A model generated the notes under the pieces. It had not been told where the DNA came from and searched no databases. It saw only the letters and a list, made by a program, of their open reading frames with translations. DNA of 64,000 nucleotides from an uncultured Methylophilaceae bacterium (GTDB lineage: Bacteria > Pseudomonadota > Gammaproteobacteria > Burkholderiales > Methylophilaceae): positions 16,721-80,720 of the forward strand of contig CAIQFD010000015.1 of NCBI GenBank assembly GCA_903870995.1, written 5' to 3'. The translations under genes were made by a program, and so were the position numbers. Positions 31,963-42,433 of this stretch are shown here, piece by piece. Numbering within the stretch: position 1 is the first letter of the stretch; the number at the start of each line of letters is the position of its first letter.

Positions 31963-32715
31963 TTATTTATTTTTTGAAGCAGGGCTAGATGCATCATCTT
32001 TTTGAGAAGGTGAAATCGCTAGGCCTCGTTTCAACTTCGCTCGATTCCAATTAGGCTTAATAACACGCATCCCTAACACACGCTTTTTAGCCACAATACA
32101 GTACACGCCACCGAGCATCGGCCAACATCGACTGCCTAACCTATCTAATCCATCAAATCGTTGCATCCATGATGTATTTTGCACTGGAATTTTATAACAA
32201 GCCATTCGCGTGCTAACCACCTCAAACCCCAGTAAATTCAACCAATCTTTAATTCGCAGTGCGGATAAAAAATGAGCATACCAAAGCGCACTTGATGAAG
32301 CACATCGTTTACTCAGAAACCGACGCACTCCCCATGCACTCAATGGGTTAAATCCTGTAATCACAACATGCCCTTCAGGCATTAAAACACGCTCAACCTC
32401 ACGCAAGGTTTGCTGTGGGTTAGCACTAAAATCTAGCGTGTGTGGTAATAAAACCAAGTCCATAGTGTTGCTTGCAATAGGTAGCTGCTGGGTTTCACAA
32501 AAGAAATCCCCTCTTGTTTCGCCAGCCTTAACTGCAAATGGAATCCTTGAGTCACGCAACAAATCTGCTTGAAGAAACCCTAACTGAAGCGCATTAAATC
32601 CGAAGACATCACTGACAACTTCGTCAAAAACTCCTTGCTCCTGCGCCAACAGATACGCACCTATAGGCGTATCAAGCCAATGCTGCAAGTCAGGTTCAAT
32701 GCTGGTTTTACTCAT
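31963..32715 (-). CDS. Class I SAM-dependent methyltransferase (YafS-like)
   Basis: Methyltransf_11-like (MDLVLLPHTLDFSANPQQTLREVERVLMPEGHVVITGFNPLSAWG); divergent from gloB, next to rnhA. Confidence 0.88.
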   Translation of the reverse strand: MSKTSIEPDLQHWLDTPIGAYLLAQEQGVFDEVVSDVFGFNALQLGFLQADLLRDSRIPFAVKAGETRGDFFCETQQLPIASNTMDLVLLPHTLDFSANPQQTLREVERVLMPEGHVVITGFNPLSAWGVRRFLSKRCASSSALWYAHFLSALRIKDWLNLLGFEVVSTRMACYKIPVQNTSWMQRFDGLDRLGSRCWPMLGGVYCIVAKKRVLGMRVIKPNWNRAKLKRGLAISPSQKDDASSPASKNK

Positions 32716-32769
32716 AACGCATATTCACCATCCATTAATCACTCAGAAAATGTTACGCTATTCACTATT

Positions 32770-33522
32770 ATGCTTAACATCATATCTATTCCAGCGTTTC
32801 AAGATAATTACATCTGGCTCATTGATAACGGCAATCACGCCACTGTTATCGATCCAGGCGATTCAGCGCCTGTTATCGCCACTTTAGAAAAACGAAAACT
32901 TAAACTCACCAACATTTTAATTACGCACCATCATGCAGATCATATTGGCGGCGTTGAAACACTTATTCGTGAGTTTTCACCCCAAGTCTATGCCCCGCAA
33001 AAAGAACAATATACTTTCCCGCATATTGCAGTTGTTGATCAACAATCTATCAACATTTCAGATTTAAACCTCTCGCTCAAAGTCATAGATGTGGGCGGCC
33101 ATACTCTTGGGCATGTCGCTTATTATGGCGCAAATTCACTCTTCTGTGGCGACACCCTATTTGGTGGTGGATGTGGCCGGCTATTTGAAGGCACGCCAGA
33201 ACAAATGTTTGCCTCACTCCAAAAGATTGCTCAACTTCCTGCTAAAACAGCTGTTTATTGTGCACATGAATACACTGAGCATAATTTGCAATTTGCAATG
33301 TCAGTAGAACAAAACAATCAGGCCTTAAATGAAAGAGTGAGCACTGCACACACGATGAGAGCTTCTGGATTGCCCACCATCCCTAGCTCAATTGAACTTG
33401 AGCTTAAGACCAACCCTTTTTTAAGATGCGACTCAAAAGAAATCATTCAAACACTAGGCATGCAACACGTTAATCCGATTGAAGTTTTTACCAAACTCCG
33501 TCAAATGCGAAACCTCTTTTAA
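32770..33522 (+). CDS. gloB: Hydroxyacylglutathione hydrolase (glyoxalase II)
   Basis: MLNIISIPAFQDNYIWLIDNG; THHHADHIGGV metallo-beta-lactamase motif; CAHEYTEHNLQFA. Start revised inside the track ORF. Confidence 0.96.
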   Translation: MLNIISIPAFQDNYIWLIDNGNHATVIDPGDSAPVIATLEKRKLKLTNILITHHHADHIGGVETLIREFSPQVYAPQKEQYTFPHIAVVDQQSINISDLNLSLKVIDVGGHTLGHVAYYGANSLFCGDTLFGGGCGRLFEGTPEQMFASLQKIAQLPAKTAVYCAHEYTEHNLQFAMSVEQNNQALNERVSTAHTMRASGLPTIPSSIELELKTNPFLRCDSKEIIQTLGMQHVNPIEVFTKLRQMRNLF

Positions 33523-33559
33523 TGGGATGCTTTACAAAGTAAAGTTGGCTTATTTTTGC

Positions 33560-33589
33560 TTGACTGCTCCCCTGCTGTTTAGCTACTAT
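33560..33589 (+). promoter_or_regulatory. Putative sigma-70 promoter for mltD
   Basis: TTGACT-N18-TACTAT, 44 nt upstream of the start codon. Confidence 0.45.
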
Positions 33590-33633
33590 CACAGGCCGTT
33601 TTAGGTTTATTTTTTGTCATCTAGAAAGCCTTC

Positions 33634-35214
33634 ATGCTCATTAAATCCCCAATCAATATCATGTTGTTTTCGCTACTGCTTTTGGTCACAAATGCAAACG
33701 CCGAAACAAATCTTGAAGGTGATTACATTGTTATCCTAGACAACAACACGCCTAACCGTGAAGCACTAGATCCAAGCTTTAATATCACCCCAAATTCACA
33801 AATAGATCCAGTATTAAGCTACTTGCCTGACTCAGCGAATGACCAGTCCCCAGCAAGCATTGATAAGAACGCTGCAGACCTGCGTCAGCGTATTATTAGT
33901 GGTTATACAATGCCGGACATTAACTCAACATATACTGGGACCCACGAAGCTTGGTACGCATCCCGTCCTGACTACGTAAAGCGCATGATAGGTCGCAGTC
34001 AGCGCTATTTGTACCATATCGTAGTCGAAGTGGAAAAACGAGGAATGCCTAGCGAAATCGCGCTTTTACCGATGGTAGAAAGCGCGTTTAATCCAGTTGC
34101 AACTTCACGAAGCAAAGCGTCTGGCATTTGGCAATTCATGCCTGCCACCGGGAAAAACTTTGGTCTTAAACAGGATTGGTGGGTAGATAATCGCCGAGAT
34201 GTAACCGCCGCGACTAGTGCAGCACTTACCTACTTGCAAAAATTGCATGGCATGTTCGGCAACTGGGATTTAGCGCTTGCGGCCTATAATGCAGGTGAAG
34301 GTACAGTTCAAAGAGCGATTGACCGCAATCGCAAAAAAGGCCTGCCAACGGATTACGCTAGCCTACAACTCCCTGAAGAAACAAAAAATTACGTGCCCAA
34401 GCTACAGGCAATTAAAAACATTATGAAACAACCTGAAAACTATGGGCTTAATATTGAAAAAATTCCGAATCGCCCATACTTTACAAAAATCATCGCACCC
34501 GAGCAGATTGACGCTAAGCTGGCAGCAAGCCTTGCTGAAATATCGTTCGAAGAGTTTATATTACTGAATCCTGAATATAATCGCCCAGTCATTACTGAAA
34601 CAGGAAATGCACATGAGATTTTGTTACCAGTTTCAGCAGCCAATATTTTCAAAGAAAATTTAGCAAACTACACCAAGCCTCTCGTTAGCTGGCAAACCTA
34701 CCATGCCAAACGCGGTGAGCGTATGGATAAAATTGCACAAAGGTTTGGTATCAACGTCAGCCAATTACGTGATGTCAACGATATTCCTAGCGGATCAAAA
34801 CTTAATGGAGCGCAACCTATTCTCGTCCCAAATAGTGGGGGAAATATTGACATGTCGCCTGTAGACACCATCAGCTCACAATCAAACACATTGGCTGACA
34901 AGCCTGCAAGCAATCATGATGACAAAACGCATATAGTCAAAAACAAAGAAACGCTTGCCGCTATTGGCCGTCAATATAATGTCAGCATAAACAAACTGAC
35001 GACTTATAACCATTTGAAAAGCCCTAACGTTAAAGCAGGTCAAATCATCAACATTCCAAATGCTGAGAGTGAAAACAAAACGACTAAAGAGAAACAAAAC
35101 ACGAAAAGTACTGTCACAGACAAAAGCAATAAAAAAGCATCCGATAAAAATATAGATAATGTGACAAAATCGTCTTCCAGCAAAAAAACAAACAAGCATG
35201 GGGCTGGCAAGTAA
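33634..35214 (+). CDS. mltD: Membrane-bound lytic murein transglycosylase D with LysM repeats
   Basis: SLT domain ALLPMVESAFNPVATSRSKASGIWQFMPATGKNFGL; two LysM repeats. Confidence 0.94.
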   Translation: MLIKSPINIMLFSLLLLVTNANAETNLEGDYIVILDNNTPNREALDPSFNITPNSQIDPVLSYLPDSANDQSPASIDKNAADLRQRIISGYTMPDINSTYTGTHEAWYASRPDYVKRMIGRSQRYLYHIVVEVEKRGMPSEIALLPMVESAFNPVATSRSKASGIWQFMPATGKNFGLKQDWWVDNRRDVTAATSAALTYLQKLHGMFGNWDLALAAYNAGEGTVQRAIDRNRKKGLPTDYASLQLPEETKNYVPKLQAIKNIMKQPENYGLNIEKIPNRPYFTKIIAPEQIDAKLAASLAEISFEEFILLNPEYNRPVITETGNAHEILLPVSAANIFKENLANYTKPLVSWQTYHAKRGERMDKIAQRFGINVSQLRDVNDIPSGSKLNGAQPILVPNSGGNIDMSPVDTISSQSNTLADKPASNHDDKTHIVKNKETLAAIGRQYNVSINKLTTYNHLKSPNVKAGQIINIPNAESENKTTKEKQNTKSTVTDKSNKKASDKNIDNVTKSSSSKKTNKHGAGK

Positions 35215-35248
35215 ACTCAACCTTCCTCTTTGAAGGCAACACAAGCGA

Positions 35249-36916
35249 ATGCAAAACAGGCATCAAATTATTAAAAAAATACTACCCTGCCTATTGAGCA
35301 TATTCATCGCAACATCACTCATCAGTTGCAGTGAACAAAAAAATGAAGCCTCTTCAAAACTCAATCAAGAGTACCCTCCTGAATCTGGCGGCACACTAGT
35401 CGATGCCATGTCAGGTGAACCTAGTGGTTTAATCGCCATGATGGCAGGCGAATCTTCAGCATCGGCCATTGCATCCAATATATTCAACAGCCTATTAAAA
35501 TACGACAAAAATCTAGAATTAACAGGCGAACTAGCCAAGTCATGGGATGTGTCGGCCGATCAAAAAACCATCACCTTTCACCTCAAGCCCAATTTAAAAT
35601 GGGCAGATGGCAAGCCACTCACTAGCGCTGACGTTTTATTCACTTGGCAAACTGTCACGAACGACAACACACGCTCACCATATGGTGCAGACTACAAGCT
35701 CGTAAAAAAGGCTGAGGCGCCTGACGCTAATACATTTAAGGTCACCTACGCCCAACCTTATGCACCCGCCTTAGACTCTTGGTCTGGCCTGCATGTCTTG
35801 CCTAAACACTTATTGGAGGACCAAGACATCAACAACACGCCATTTTCGCGTCATCCTGTGGGTAGCCATTACTACCAACTTGATCAGTGGAAAAAAGGAG
35901 AAAGCATCAGTCTCAAGCGCAATCCGAATGCATCCCAAGGCCAAGCAAAGATTGACCGCCTCGTTTCTCGCATCATTCCAGACCGTGCAGCGCAGTTTCT
36001 AGAGCTGATGGCTGACAATATCGACTCGATGAGTCTCAATTCAATTCAATACGCGCGCATTTTTCCGGCTCGCCCAGACTTAACCAACAAAATCGCGCAA
36101 TATAAAGAGCTTGGCAATAGCTACACTTACCTTGGCTTTAACCTCAAACGCAAACCTTTTAATGATGTGCGCGTTAGGCAAGCGATTAACTATGCGATTG
36201 ATAAACAAGAAATTATTGATGGTGTACTACTTGGCTTAGGTCTTCCTGTTGCCTCACCATACAAACCAGGCACAAGATGGAGCAACCCAAAATTACAGCC
36301 CTACCCTTACAATCCACAAAAGGCGATTACCTTACTTAAAGCGGCCGGTTTTGAGGATCACGACCACGATGGGATTTTAGATAGAGATGGCCAACCACTC
36401 AGCTTTGAGATTTTAACCAATCAAAATAAAGAGCGCGAAATGAGCGCGGTATTAGTTCAACGTCGATTGAAAGAGATTGGTATTGATGTGAAGATTCGCG
36501 TCGTAGAATGGGCAACATTCATTAGCCGCTTTATTAAAACCGGTGACTTTAATGTCGTCCTGCTTGGCTGGGGTTTAGGGCTTGAGCCAGACCAATTCAA
36601 CATATGGCATTCATCCCAGCAGGCTCCAGGTCAATTCAACTTCATTGGTTACAACAATCCAAAAGTCGACATGCTGCTGGAAACAGGCCGCACAGAGCTT
36701 AATCCTGATAAACGTATGAAAATTTATCATCAGTTTGCAGAAATACTATTAGAAGATAGCCCCGTTGTTTACTTGTTTGCTGGTTATGGCTTGCCAGCCA
36801 TGCACAAACGCGTCAAAGGGATTGATGATCCTGCGCCGCCTGCCGGTATAGGCCATAACGCTTATGAGTGGTATATCCCAACACCACTTAGACGCAATGA
36901 AATGAGTGCGGAGTAA
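35249..36916 (+). CDS. Peptide ABC transporter substrate-binding protein (SBP_bac_5)
   Basis: Lipobox LISC; LAKSWDVSADQKTITFHLKPNLKWADGKPLTSADVLFTW. Confidence 0.94.
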   Translation: MQNRHQIIKKILPCLLSIFIATSLISCSEQKNEASSKLNQEYPPESGGTLVDAMSGEPSGLIAMMAGESSASAIASNIFNSLLKYDKNLELTGELAKSWDVSADQKTITFHLKPNLKWADGKPLTSADVLFTWQTVTNDNTRSPYGADYKLVKKAEAPDANTFKVTYAQPYAPALDSWSGLHVLPKHLLEDQDINNTPFSRHPVGSHYYQLDQWKKGESISLKRNPNASQGQAKIDRLVSRIIPDRAAQFLELMADNIDSMSLNSIQYARIFPARPDLTNKIAQYKELGNSYTYLGFNLKRKPFNDVRVRQAINYAIDKQEIIDGVLLGLGLPVASPYKPGTRWSNPKLQPYPYNPQKAITLLKAAGFEDHDHDGILDRDGQPLSFEILTNQNKEREMSAVLVQRRLKEIGIDVKIRVVEWATFISRFIKTGDFNVVLLGWGLGLEPDQFNIWHSSQQAPGQFNFIGYNNPKVDMLLETGRTELNPDKRMKIYHQFAEILLEDSPVVYLFAGYGLPAMHKRVKGIDDPAPPAGIGHNAYEWYIPTPLRRNEMSAE

Positions 36917-36918
36917 TC

Positions 36919-37938
36919 ATGCTTAAATACTTATTAAACCGCTTGTTCTGGATGGTGCCACTCCTTGTTGGTATCAGTCTAATCTCGTTTTTGATTATGC
37001 ATCTAGCCCCTGGAGATATCACTTCTACTGAAGCGAGCTTCAACCCTAAAACAAGCGAAGAATCTCGGCAAAAACTCCGCGAACTATACAACTTGGATAA
37101 ACCTGTCATCGTGCAATACGGTCTATGGCTAAAACGTATGTCCACACTTGATTTTGGGCACTCCTTCGCCAGCCACCAAAGCCCAGTTTTTTGGCAAGAA
37201 ACCGACAAGGACGGCAACGTGACCAAAGGAATGATTCAAGAAGCACTGCCGATCACCTTGCTCATTAATGTGCTGAGTCTAATTCTCATTATTGGCATTG
37301 CTCTGCCACTAGGCGTCATTTCTGCGCTCACTCAAAACAAACTCCCCGATCGATCGATTACCATCTTCGTCTTTATCGGATTTGCCATCCCAAGTTTTTG
37401 GTTGGCATTAATGCTGATGTATTGGACTGGCGTTAGTCACAATTGGCTGCCTATTTCAGGGCTTCACAGCTTAGGTGCAGACAAGCTTTCTTGGTTTTCT
37501 CAAGCATTAGACACGCTAAAACACCTCACTTTACCTATTCTAATTTCTGGGCTGACTGGACTTGCTGGCATCTCTCTATTTGTGAGAAATGGCATGTTGG
37601 ATGTACTTCACCAGGACTATATAACCACAGCGCGCGCCAAAGGCTTGCCTGAAAATACAGTGATTTATAAACACGCACTGCGTAATGCCCTACTTCCGCT
37701 CATTACTATTTTTGGACTTTCTATCCCTGGGCTCATTGGCGGCTCAGTGATTGCAGAGTCTATCTTTGCTATTCCTGGCATGGGCAAGCTCTTTTATGAT
37801 GCAGTGTTGATGCGTGATTTTCCGGTCATCATGGGCATTCTTACTATCGGTTCCGCACTCACACTTGTTGGCAACTTATTAGCCGACTTGGCCTACGCTT
37901 GGGCTGACCCTCGCGTGCGTAAAGGAGTGGCGCAATGA
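36919..37938 (+). CDS. Peptide ABC transporter permease (DppB-like)
   Basis: BPD_transp_1: DYITTARAKGLPENTVIYKHALRNALLPLIT. Confidence 0.94.
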   Translation: MLKYLLNRLFWMVPLLVGISLISFLIMHLAPGDITSTEASFNPKTSEESRQKLRELYNLDKPVIVQYGLWLKRMSTLDFGHSFASHQSPVFWQETDKDGNVTKGMIQEALPITLLINVLSLILIIGIALPLGVISALTQNKLPDRSITIFVFIGFAIPSFWLALMLMYWTGVSHNWLPISGLHSLGADKLSWFSQALDTLKHLTLPILISGLTGLAGISLFVRNGMLDVLHQDYITTARAKGLPENTVIYKHALRNALLPLITIFGLSIPGLIGGSVIAESIFAIPGMGKLFYDAVLMRDFPVIMGILTIGSALTLVGNLLADLAYAWADPRVRKGVAQ

Positions 37939-38759
37939 ACGCTATTCTGAAAAATCCGCTAGCACTTGCTGGCCTCATTATTATTGCCATCATCTCCTTT
38001 ATGGCAGTATTTGCGCCACTGATCGCGCCTTTCGACCCCGATGCGATTAACGTCAAAAGCATTTTACTTGCGCCTTCATCATCCCATTGGATGGGGACAG
38101 ACGGTCTGGGCCGCGACGTATACTCACGCATGCTATTTGGTGCTCGCATATCGCTTTTAGTCGGAATCGTAGCTGTTGGTATTGCCACAATTATTGGCAT
38201 TGTCCTAGGGGCCTTAGCAGGCTTCTATCGTGGATGGGCAGACACTGTCATCATGCGATTGGTGGATGTCATGCTTTCCATCCCTACATTCTTCTTAATT
38301 CTCGCCGTGATTGCCTTCCTCACCCCCTCTATATGGAACATTATGATTGTGATTGGCCTCACGTCTTGGATGGGCGTCACGCGCTTAGTGCGCGCAGAGT
38401 TCTTAAGCCTAAGAAATCGTGAGTTCGTCCTTGCATCACAAACATTGGGCGCTCAAGATAGTCGTCTCATTTTCAAACAGCTCTTACCAAATAGCCTAAC
38501 CCCCATCATCGTTAGCTCTGTATTGGGAGTTGCCAGTGCAGTATTGGTTGAATCAGGATTAAGCTTTTTGGGACTAGGGGTACAGGCTCCGCAGGCCTCT
38601 TGGGGCAACATCCTCACCGATGGTAAAGAATATATCGAGTTTGCTTGGTGGCTATCTCTCTTTCCTGGCCTTGCCATATTAATTACCGTGATGGGTTATA
38701 ATTTGCTTGGTGAAGGTTTGCGCGATGCGCTAGACCCAAGAACATCGAATAACAAATAG
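37935..38759 (+). CDS. Peptide ABC transporter permease (DppC-like)
   Basis: HWMGTDGLGRDVYSRMLFGARISLLVG; 4-nt overlap with the upstream permease. Confidence 0.94.
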   Translation: MNAILKNPLALAGLIIIAIISFMAVFAPLIAPFDPDAINVKSILLAPSSSHWMGTDGLGRDVYSRMLFGARISLLVGIVAVGIATIIGIVLGALAGFYRGWADTVIMRLVDVMLSIPTFFLILAVIAFLTPSIWNIMIVIGLTSWMGVTRLVRAEFLSLRNREFVLASQTLGAQDSRLIFKQLLPNSLTPIIVSSVLGVASAVLVESGLSFLGLGVQAPQASWGNILTDGKEYIEFAWWLSLFPGLAILITVMGYNLLGEGLRDALDPRTSNNK

Positions 38760-38787
38760 AAATTTTGACTTTTAAGGAAAGCTACTC

Positions 38788-39573
38788 ATGGGATTCCTCA
38801 CTGGAAAACGTGTATTAATCGTTGGTCTATTAAGTAATCGTTCCATTGCTTACGGCATTGCAGAAGCGATGAAACGCGAAGGTGCAGAACTTGCCTTTAC
38901 CTATCAAATCGATAAATTTGAAGATCGCGTTAAAAAATTAGCTGCGGAATTTGATTCATCTATCGTATTGCCTTGTGACGTTGGTAGCGATGAGCAAATC
39001 GATGCGCTATTCCCAGCATTGGCAAAACATTGGGATGGTATTGACGTGATTGTTCACTCAGTCGCTTTTGTACCTAAAGATGCTTTGGATGGCGATTACT
39101 TAGAAAAAGTAACACGCGAATACTTCCGTATCGCCCATGACATCAGCTCTTACAGCTTCGCAGCGCTTGCAAAAGCAGCGATGCCAATGATGGAAGGCCG
39201 CAATGGTAGCCTGCTCACCATCAGCTATTTAGGTGCAGAACGCACATTACCTAATTACAACGTGATGGGCGTAGCAAAAGCCAGCTTGGAAGCTAATGTG
39301 CGCTACATGGCACAAAGCTTAGGCCCTAAAGGCATTCGCGTAAATGCTGTCTCTGCTGGCCCAATTAAAACACTTGCAGCTTCAGGCATTGCTGATTTCG
39401 ACAAGATGCAAGGCTTTAACGAGAAACATGCGCCGCTACGTCGTAACGTTACCATTGAAGAAGTCGGCAATGTATCAGCCTTCTTATGTAGCGATTTAGC
39501 TTCAGGCGTGACGGGTGAAATTACTTACGTTGATGGCGGTATGAATATTACTGCAGCTGGTATCGTAGACTAA
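38788..39573 (+). CDS. fabI: Enoyl-[acyl-carrier-protein] reductase (NADH)
   Basis: [60 protein letters not shown]. Confidence 0.97.
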   Translation: MGFLTGKRVLIVGLLSNRSIAYGIAEAMKREGAELAFTYQIDKFEDRVKKLAAEFDSSIVLPCDVGSDEQIDALFPALAKHWDGIDVIVHSVAFVPKDALDGDYLEKVTREYFRIAHDISSYSFAALAKAAMPMMEGRNGSLLTISYLGAERTLPNYNVMGVAKASLEANVRYMAQSLGPKGIRVNAVSAGPIKTLAASGIADFDKMQGFNEKHAPLRRNVTIEEVGNVSAFLCSDLASGVTGEITYVDGGMNITAAGIVD

Positions 39574-39595
39574 ATCACATTAGGCAACACAAAAC

Positions 39596-39626
39596 AAAAA
39601 AGCCGTTCATCTGAACGGCTTTTTTG
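39596..39626. terminator. Bidirectional intrinsic terminator between fabI and ppiD
   Basis: AAAAAAGCCGTTCATCTGAACGGCTTTTTT. Confidence 0.92.
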
Positions 39627-39656
39627 TTATTCATCGCATCTATTGATACTAATCAG

Positions 39657-41558
39657 TTATTGACCTTGAGCACTGTCGCTCATCATCAAGCGCGTATTCA
39701 CAAAAACCTTCTTATTCGCTTTAAGAGAGCCGATATAAGCTGACGCGTATTCAGAAGCCACTGCGGTTCTTAAATCAAGCAATGCTGTTTTCTTAGCATC
39801 ATCATCTGCGAGTTTATTTTGAACAGCCGTTACTTTAATCAATAAATACCCTTTTTTACTGTCAGCAATGCCCGCATAAGCTGGAAGGGTTTTTGTATCG
39901 ATCTTAAAGACGTTAGACATCGTCAAGTCGGTTAACCCCTGAGCGTTTTTACGATCCACCAAGACTGGCGCAATCCAATCAAGACCAGCAGCGTCTTTCC
40001 CTGCTTTTAGGCTCGCTAAAGACGTCGTACCTTTATCAATCGCTAATTTAGTTGCCTTTTCAATCTTCAACAAATCTTCAATACCACCCTTAACCTCATC
40101 AAAGCTACGTGGGGCAGACGGCTTGTAATCAACAACACGCGCTGAAACTAAAGTATTGTTAGATACTTCAACCGCTTCAGTATTGCGCTTGTCTTTAAGA
40201 ACCTCATCCGTAAATACAAGTGTCATTAACTTATCATTCTTAAAGAACTTAGCGCCATCAGCGAAACTCAACCACTCAGTTTTTTGAACGGTCAATCCAT
40301 AAGTATCAGCCGCAGGTTGCAAGCTGTTCGACTGTTCATACACTGTCGCGCTAAAAGCTTCTGCTTGTTCAGAGAATTTAGCTAAAGCTTTTTGATACAT
40401 CAACTCTGCACGAATTTGAGGCTTTAAAGCATCAAAACCCTGACCCTGGCCAACAATATTCGTCAGCTTAATAATATGGTACCCAAAGTCAGACTGAACC
40501 AAGCCACTAATATCACCCTGCTTCATTGAGAATGCAGCATCTTCAAAAGGCTTCACCATTGCACCGCGAGCGAATGTACCAAGGTCACCGCCCTTTTCAG
40601 CCGAGCCTGGATCTTGTGAGTATTTTTTAGCAAGTTCAGCAAATTTTGCTGGGTTCTTTTTAACTTCCGCTAACACTTGCTCAGCTTTTTTCTTCGCTTC
40701 AGCTTTTGCTTCTGGCGTAGCCGTTGCAGATACACCGATTAAGATGTGGCTGGCTTGGCGTTGCTCATTCCCTTGGAATTTAGATGCATTTTCATCATAG
40801 AATTTTTTAGCTTCTTCTTCTGTCGTTTGCATCTTAGGAATTAGGGTGTTGGCCGACATCATCACGAACTCAAGCTTCACTTGCTCAGGCACCTTGAATT
40901 TATCTTTATGCTTGTCGTAATAAGCTTGAACTTCTGAAGGCTCAACTTTCACTTGAGAAATAAAATCTGCTGATTTGACTTCAGCAATTGTCACTTCACG
41001 TTGCTGATGTTCAACATTCAATACTGCATTCTCAACAGCCTTCGATGTAAAAGCCAAACCCGGAATACCATCACGAACTTGTTGTAACAACAGTTCATTA
41101 CGCATCTTGCCTTCAAACTGAGATGGCGTCATTTGATTTTGACTTAATAGCTTGTCATACACCTCTTGTGAAAATTTCCCACCTTGCTGGAATTCAGGAA
41201 GCGTCGTAATAAACTGGGCCAACTGTTCGTTTGTCACTTTAAAGTGACTGTGTGCCACCTCGGCATTTAATAACCGTGTATTAATTAAACGATCAAGTAC
41301 AGACTGTTTAACCTCTGGAGAGTCTAAGGCACCAATATCTTTTGGATTTTCTTTCTGCAGACGGTCTCTTAGACTTTGCATGGCATTACGATATTCTTGG
41401 ACAGAAATCGTTGCACCATCAACTTTAGCAACCGAAGCACCAGCGCCAGCGTCTTTTAAATAAGCATCAATACCAAATAAAGCAAATGGCACTGTAATTA
41501 AAGTCAAAATTAGCTTTGCCAACCAACCTTTAGAATGCGCGCGAATAGCTTCCAACAT
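39657..41558 (-). CDS. ppiD: SurA/PpiD-type periplasmic peptidyl-prolyl isomerase chaperone
   Basis: N-terminal TM anchor, SurA_N, parvulin domain [22 protein letters not shown]; located downstream of hupB. Confidence 0.94.
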   Translation of the reverse strand: MLEAIRAHSKGWLAKLILTLITVPFALFGIDAYLKDAGAGASVAKVDGATISVQEYRNAMQSLRDRLQKENPKDIGALDSPEVKQSVLDRLINTRLLNAEVAHSHFKVTNEQLAQFITTLPEFQQGGKFSQEVYDKLLSQNQMTPSQFEGKMRNELLLQQVRDGIPGLAFTSKAVENAVLNVEHQQREVTIAEVKSADFISQVKVEPSEVQAYYDKHKDKFKVPEQVKLEFVMMSANTLIPKMQTTEEEAKKFYDENASKFQGNEQRQASHILIGVSATATPEAKAEAKKKAEQVLAEVKKNPAKFAELAKKYSQDPGSAEKGGDLGTFARGAMVKPFEDAAFSMKQGDISGLVQSDFGYHIIKLTNIVGQGQGFDALKPQIRAELMYQKALAKFSEQAEAFSATVYEQSNSLQPAADTYGLTVQKTEWLSFADGAKFFKNDKLMTLVFTDEVLKDKRNTEAVEVSNNTLVSARVVDYKPSAPRSFDEVKGGIEDLLKIEKATKLAIDKGTTSLASLKAGKDAAGLDWIAPVLVDRKNAQGLTDLTMSNVFKIDTKTLPAYAGIADSKKGYLLIKVTAVQNKLADDDAKKTALLDLRTAVASEYASAYIGSLKANKKVFVNTRLMMSDSAQGQ

Positions 41559-41786
41559 AACGATTACACCTTCGATTTAATAAAGTAAGTACACCATCTT
41601 TAAGTCAATATTGGAACTGGAAAGTTCTCAAAAAAGACTCAAATTTGTATGATGCTAAATTGTAAATAATTGGTAAATATACCACACTAGAGTAAGGCTT
41701 GACAGGCTTAAGCGCATTAAGAAACTCGCGAAAGAAATGACTAAGTTTATAAAAGCATAAGCGAGAGGATTTGAACCGTAGAAAGC

Positions 41787-41818
41787 AAAAAAGCGAATCT
41801 TTCGATTCGCTTTTTTCT
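41787..41818 (-). terminator. Terminator after tRNA-Asp
   Basis: AAAAAAGCGAATCTTTCGATTCGCTTTTTTC hairpin directly after the tRNA 3' end. Confidence 0.9.
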
Positions 41819-41895
41819 TGGCGGAGTGGACGGGACTCGAACCCGCGACCCCCGGCGTGACAGGCCGGTATTCTAACCAACTGAACTACCACTCC
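41819..41895 (-). tRNA. tRNA-Asp(GTC)
   Basis: Reverse complement GGAGTGGTAGTTCAGTTGGTTAGAATACCGGCCTGTCACGCCGGGGGTCGCGGGTTCGAGTCCCGTCCACTCCGCCA; complete cloverleaf, encoded CCA. Confidence 0.98.
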
Positions 41896-41951
41896 AAAAC
41901 TTTGCGCTACACCTCAATAAAAAGGTCTAACGACTTTTTCCGCTGGTTGAA

Positions 41952-42027
41952 TGGTGGGTGATGACGGGGTCGAACCGCCGACATTCGCCTTGTAAGGGCG
42001 ACGCTCTACCAACTGAGCTAATCACCC
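41952..42027 (-). tRNA. tRNA-Val(TAC)
   Basis: Reverse complement GGGTGATTAGCTCAGTTGGTAGAGCGTCGCCCTTACAAGGCGAATGTCGGCGGTTCGACCCCGTCATCACCCACCA. Confidence 0.98.
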
Positions 42028-42049
42028 ATTCGTTAACCAACGAAGACCG

Positions 42050-42322
42050 CTAGTTTACAGCATCTTTAAGTGCTTTACCAGCCCTAAATTTAGGAGAATT
42101 TGCTGCCTTGATAGAAATTGTTGCGCCAGTACGTGGGTTACGGCCGTTACGAGCAGCACGTTTACCTACATAAAATGTACCGAAGCCGATAAGTGTGACT
42201 AAATCACCTTTTTTCAATGCGCCAGTTACTGCTGATGTTGTTGCGTCCAATGCACGACCCGCTGCAGCTTTCGAGATTCCAGCGGCTTTAGCGATTTGGT
42301 CGATTAGCTCTGATTTATTCAC
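42050..42322 (-). CDS. hupB: DNA-binding protein HU-beta
   Basis: [33 protein letters not shown]...[17 protein letters not shown]. Confidence 0.97.
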   Translation of the reverse strand: MNKSELIDQIAKAAGISKAAAGRALDATTSAVTGALKKGDLVTLIGFGTFYVGKRAARNGRNPRTGATISIKAANSPKFRAGKALKDAVN

Positions 42323-42433
42323 TTGTATCCCCTTTCGGTTTTAATTATAGAACAGGCTAGGTAAAAGCCCTGCTACCTTACTTTATATCAAGTGTCAAAA
42401 GCCTGTGTCAAGCCTTTAACACCAAATATTGCA

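Noticed and set aside
33546-33559. Sigma-54-like TTGGCTTATTTTTGCT upstream of mltD
   Set aside because: GG-to-GC spacing is one nucleotide too short for sigma-54; an overlapping sigma-70 promoter explains the region better.
41605-41892. 95-aa minus-strand ORF
   Set aside because: Reads through tRNA-Asp and its terminator (VVQLVRIPACHAGGRGFESRPLRQ is a translated tRNA); not a gene.
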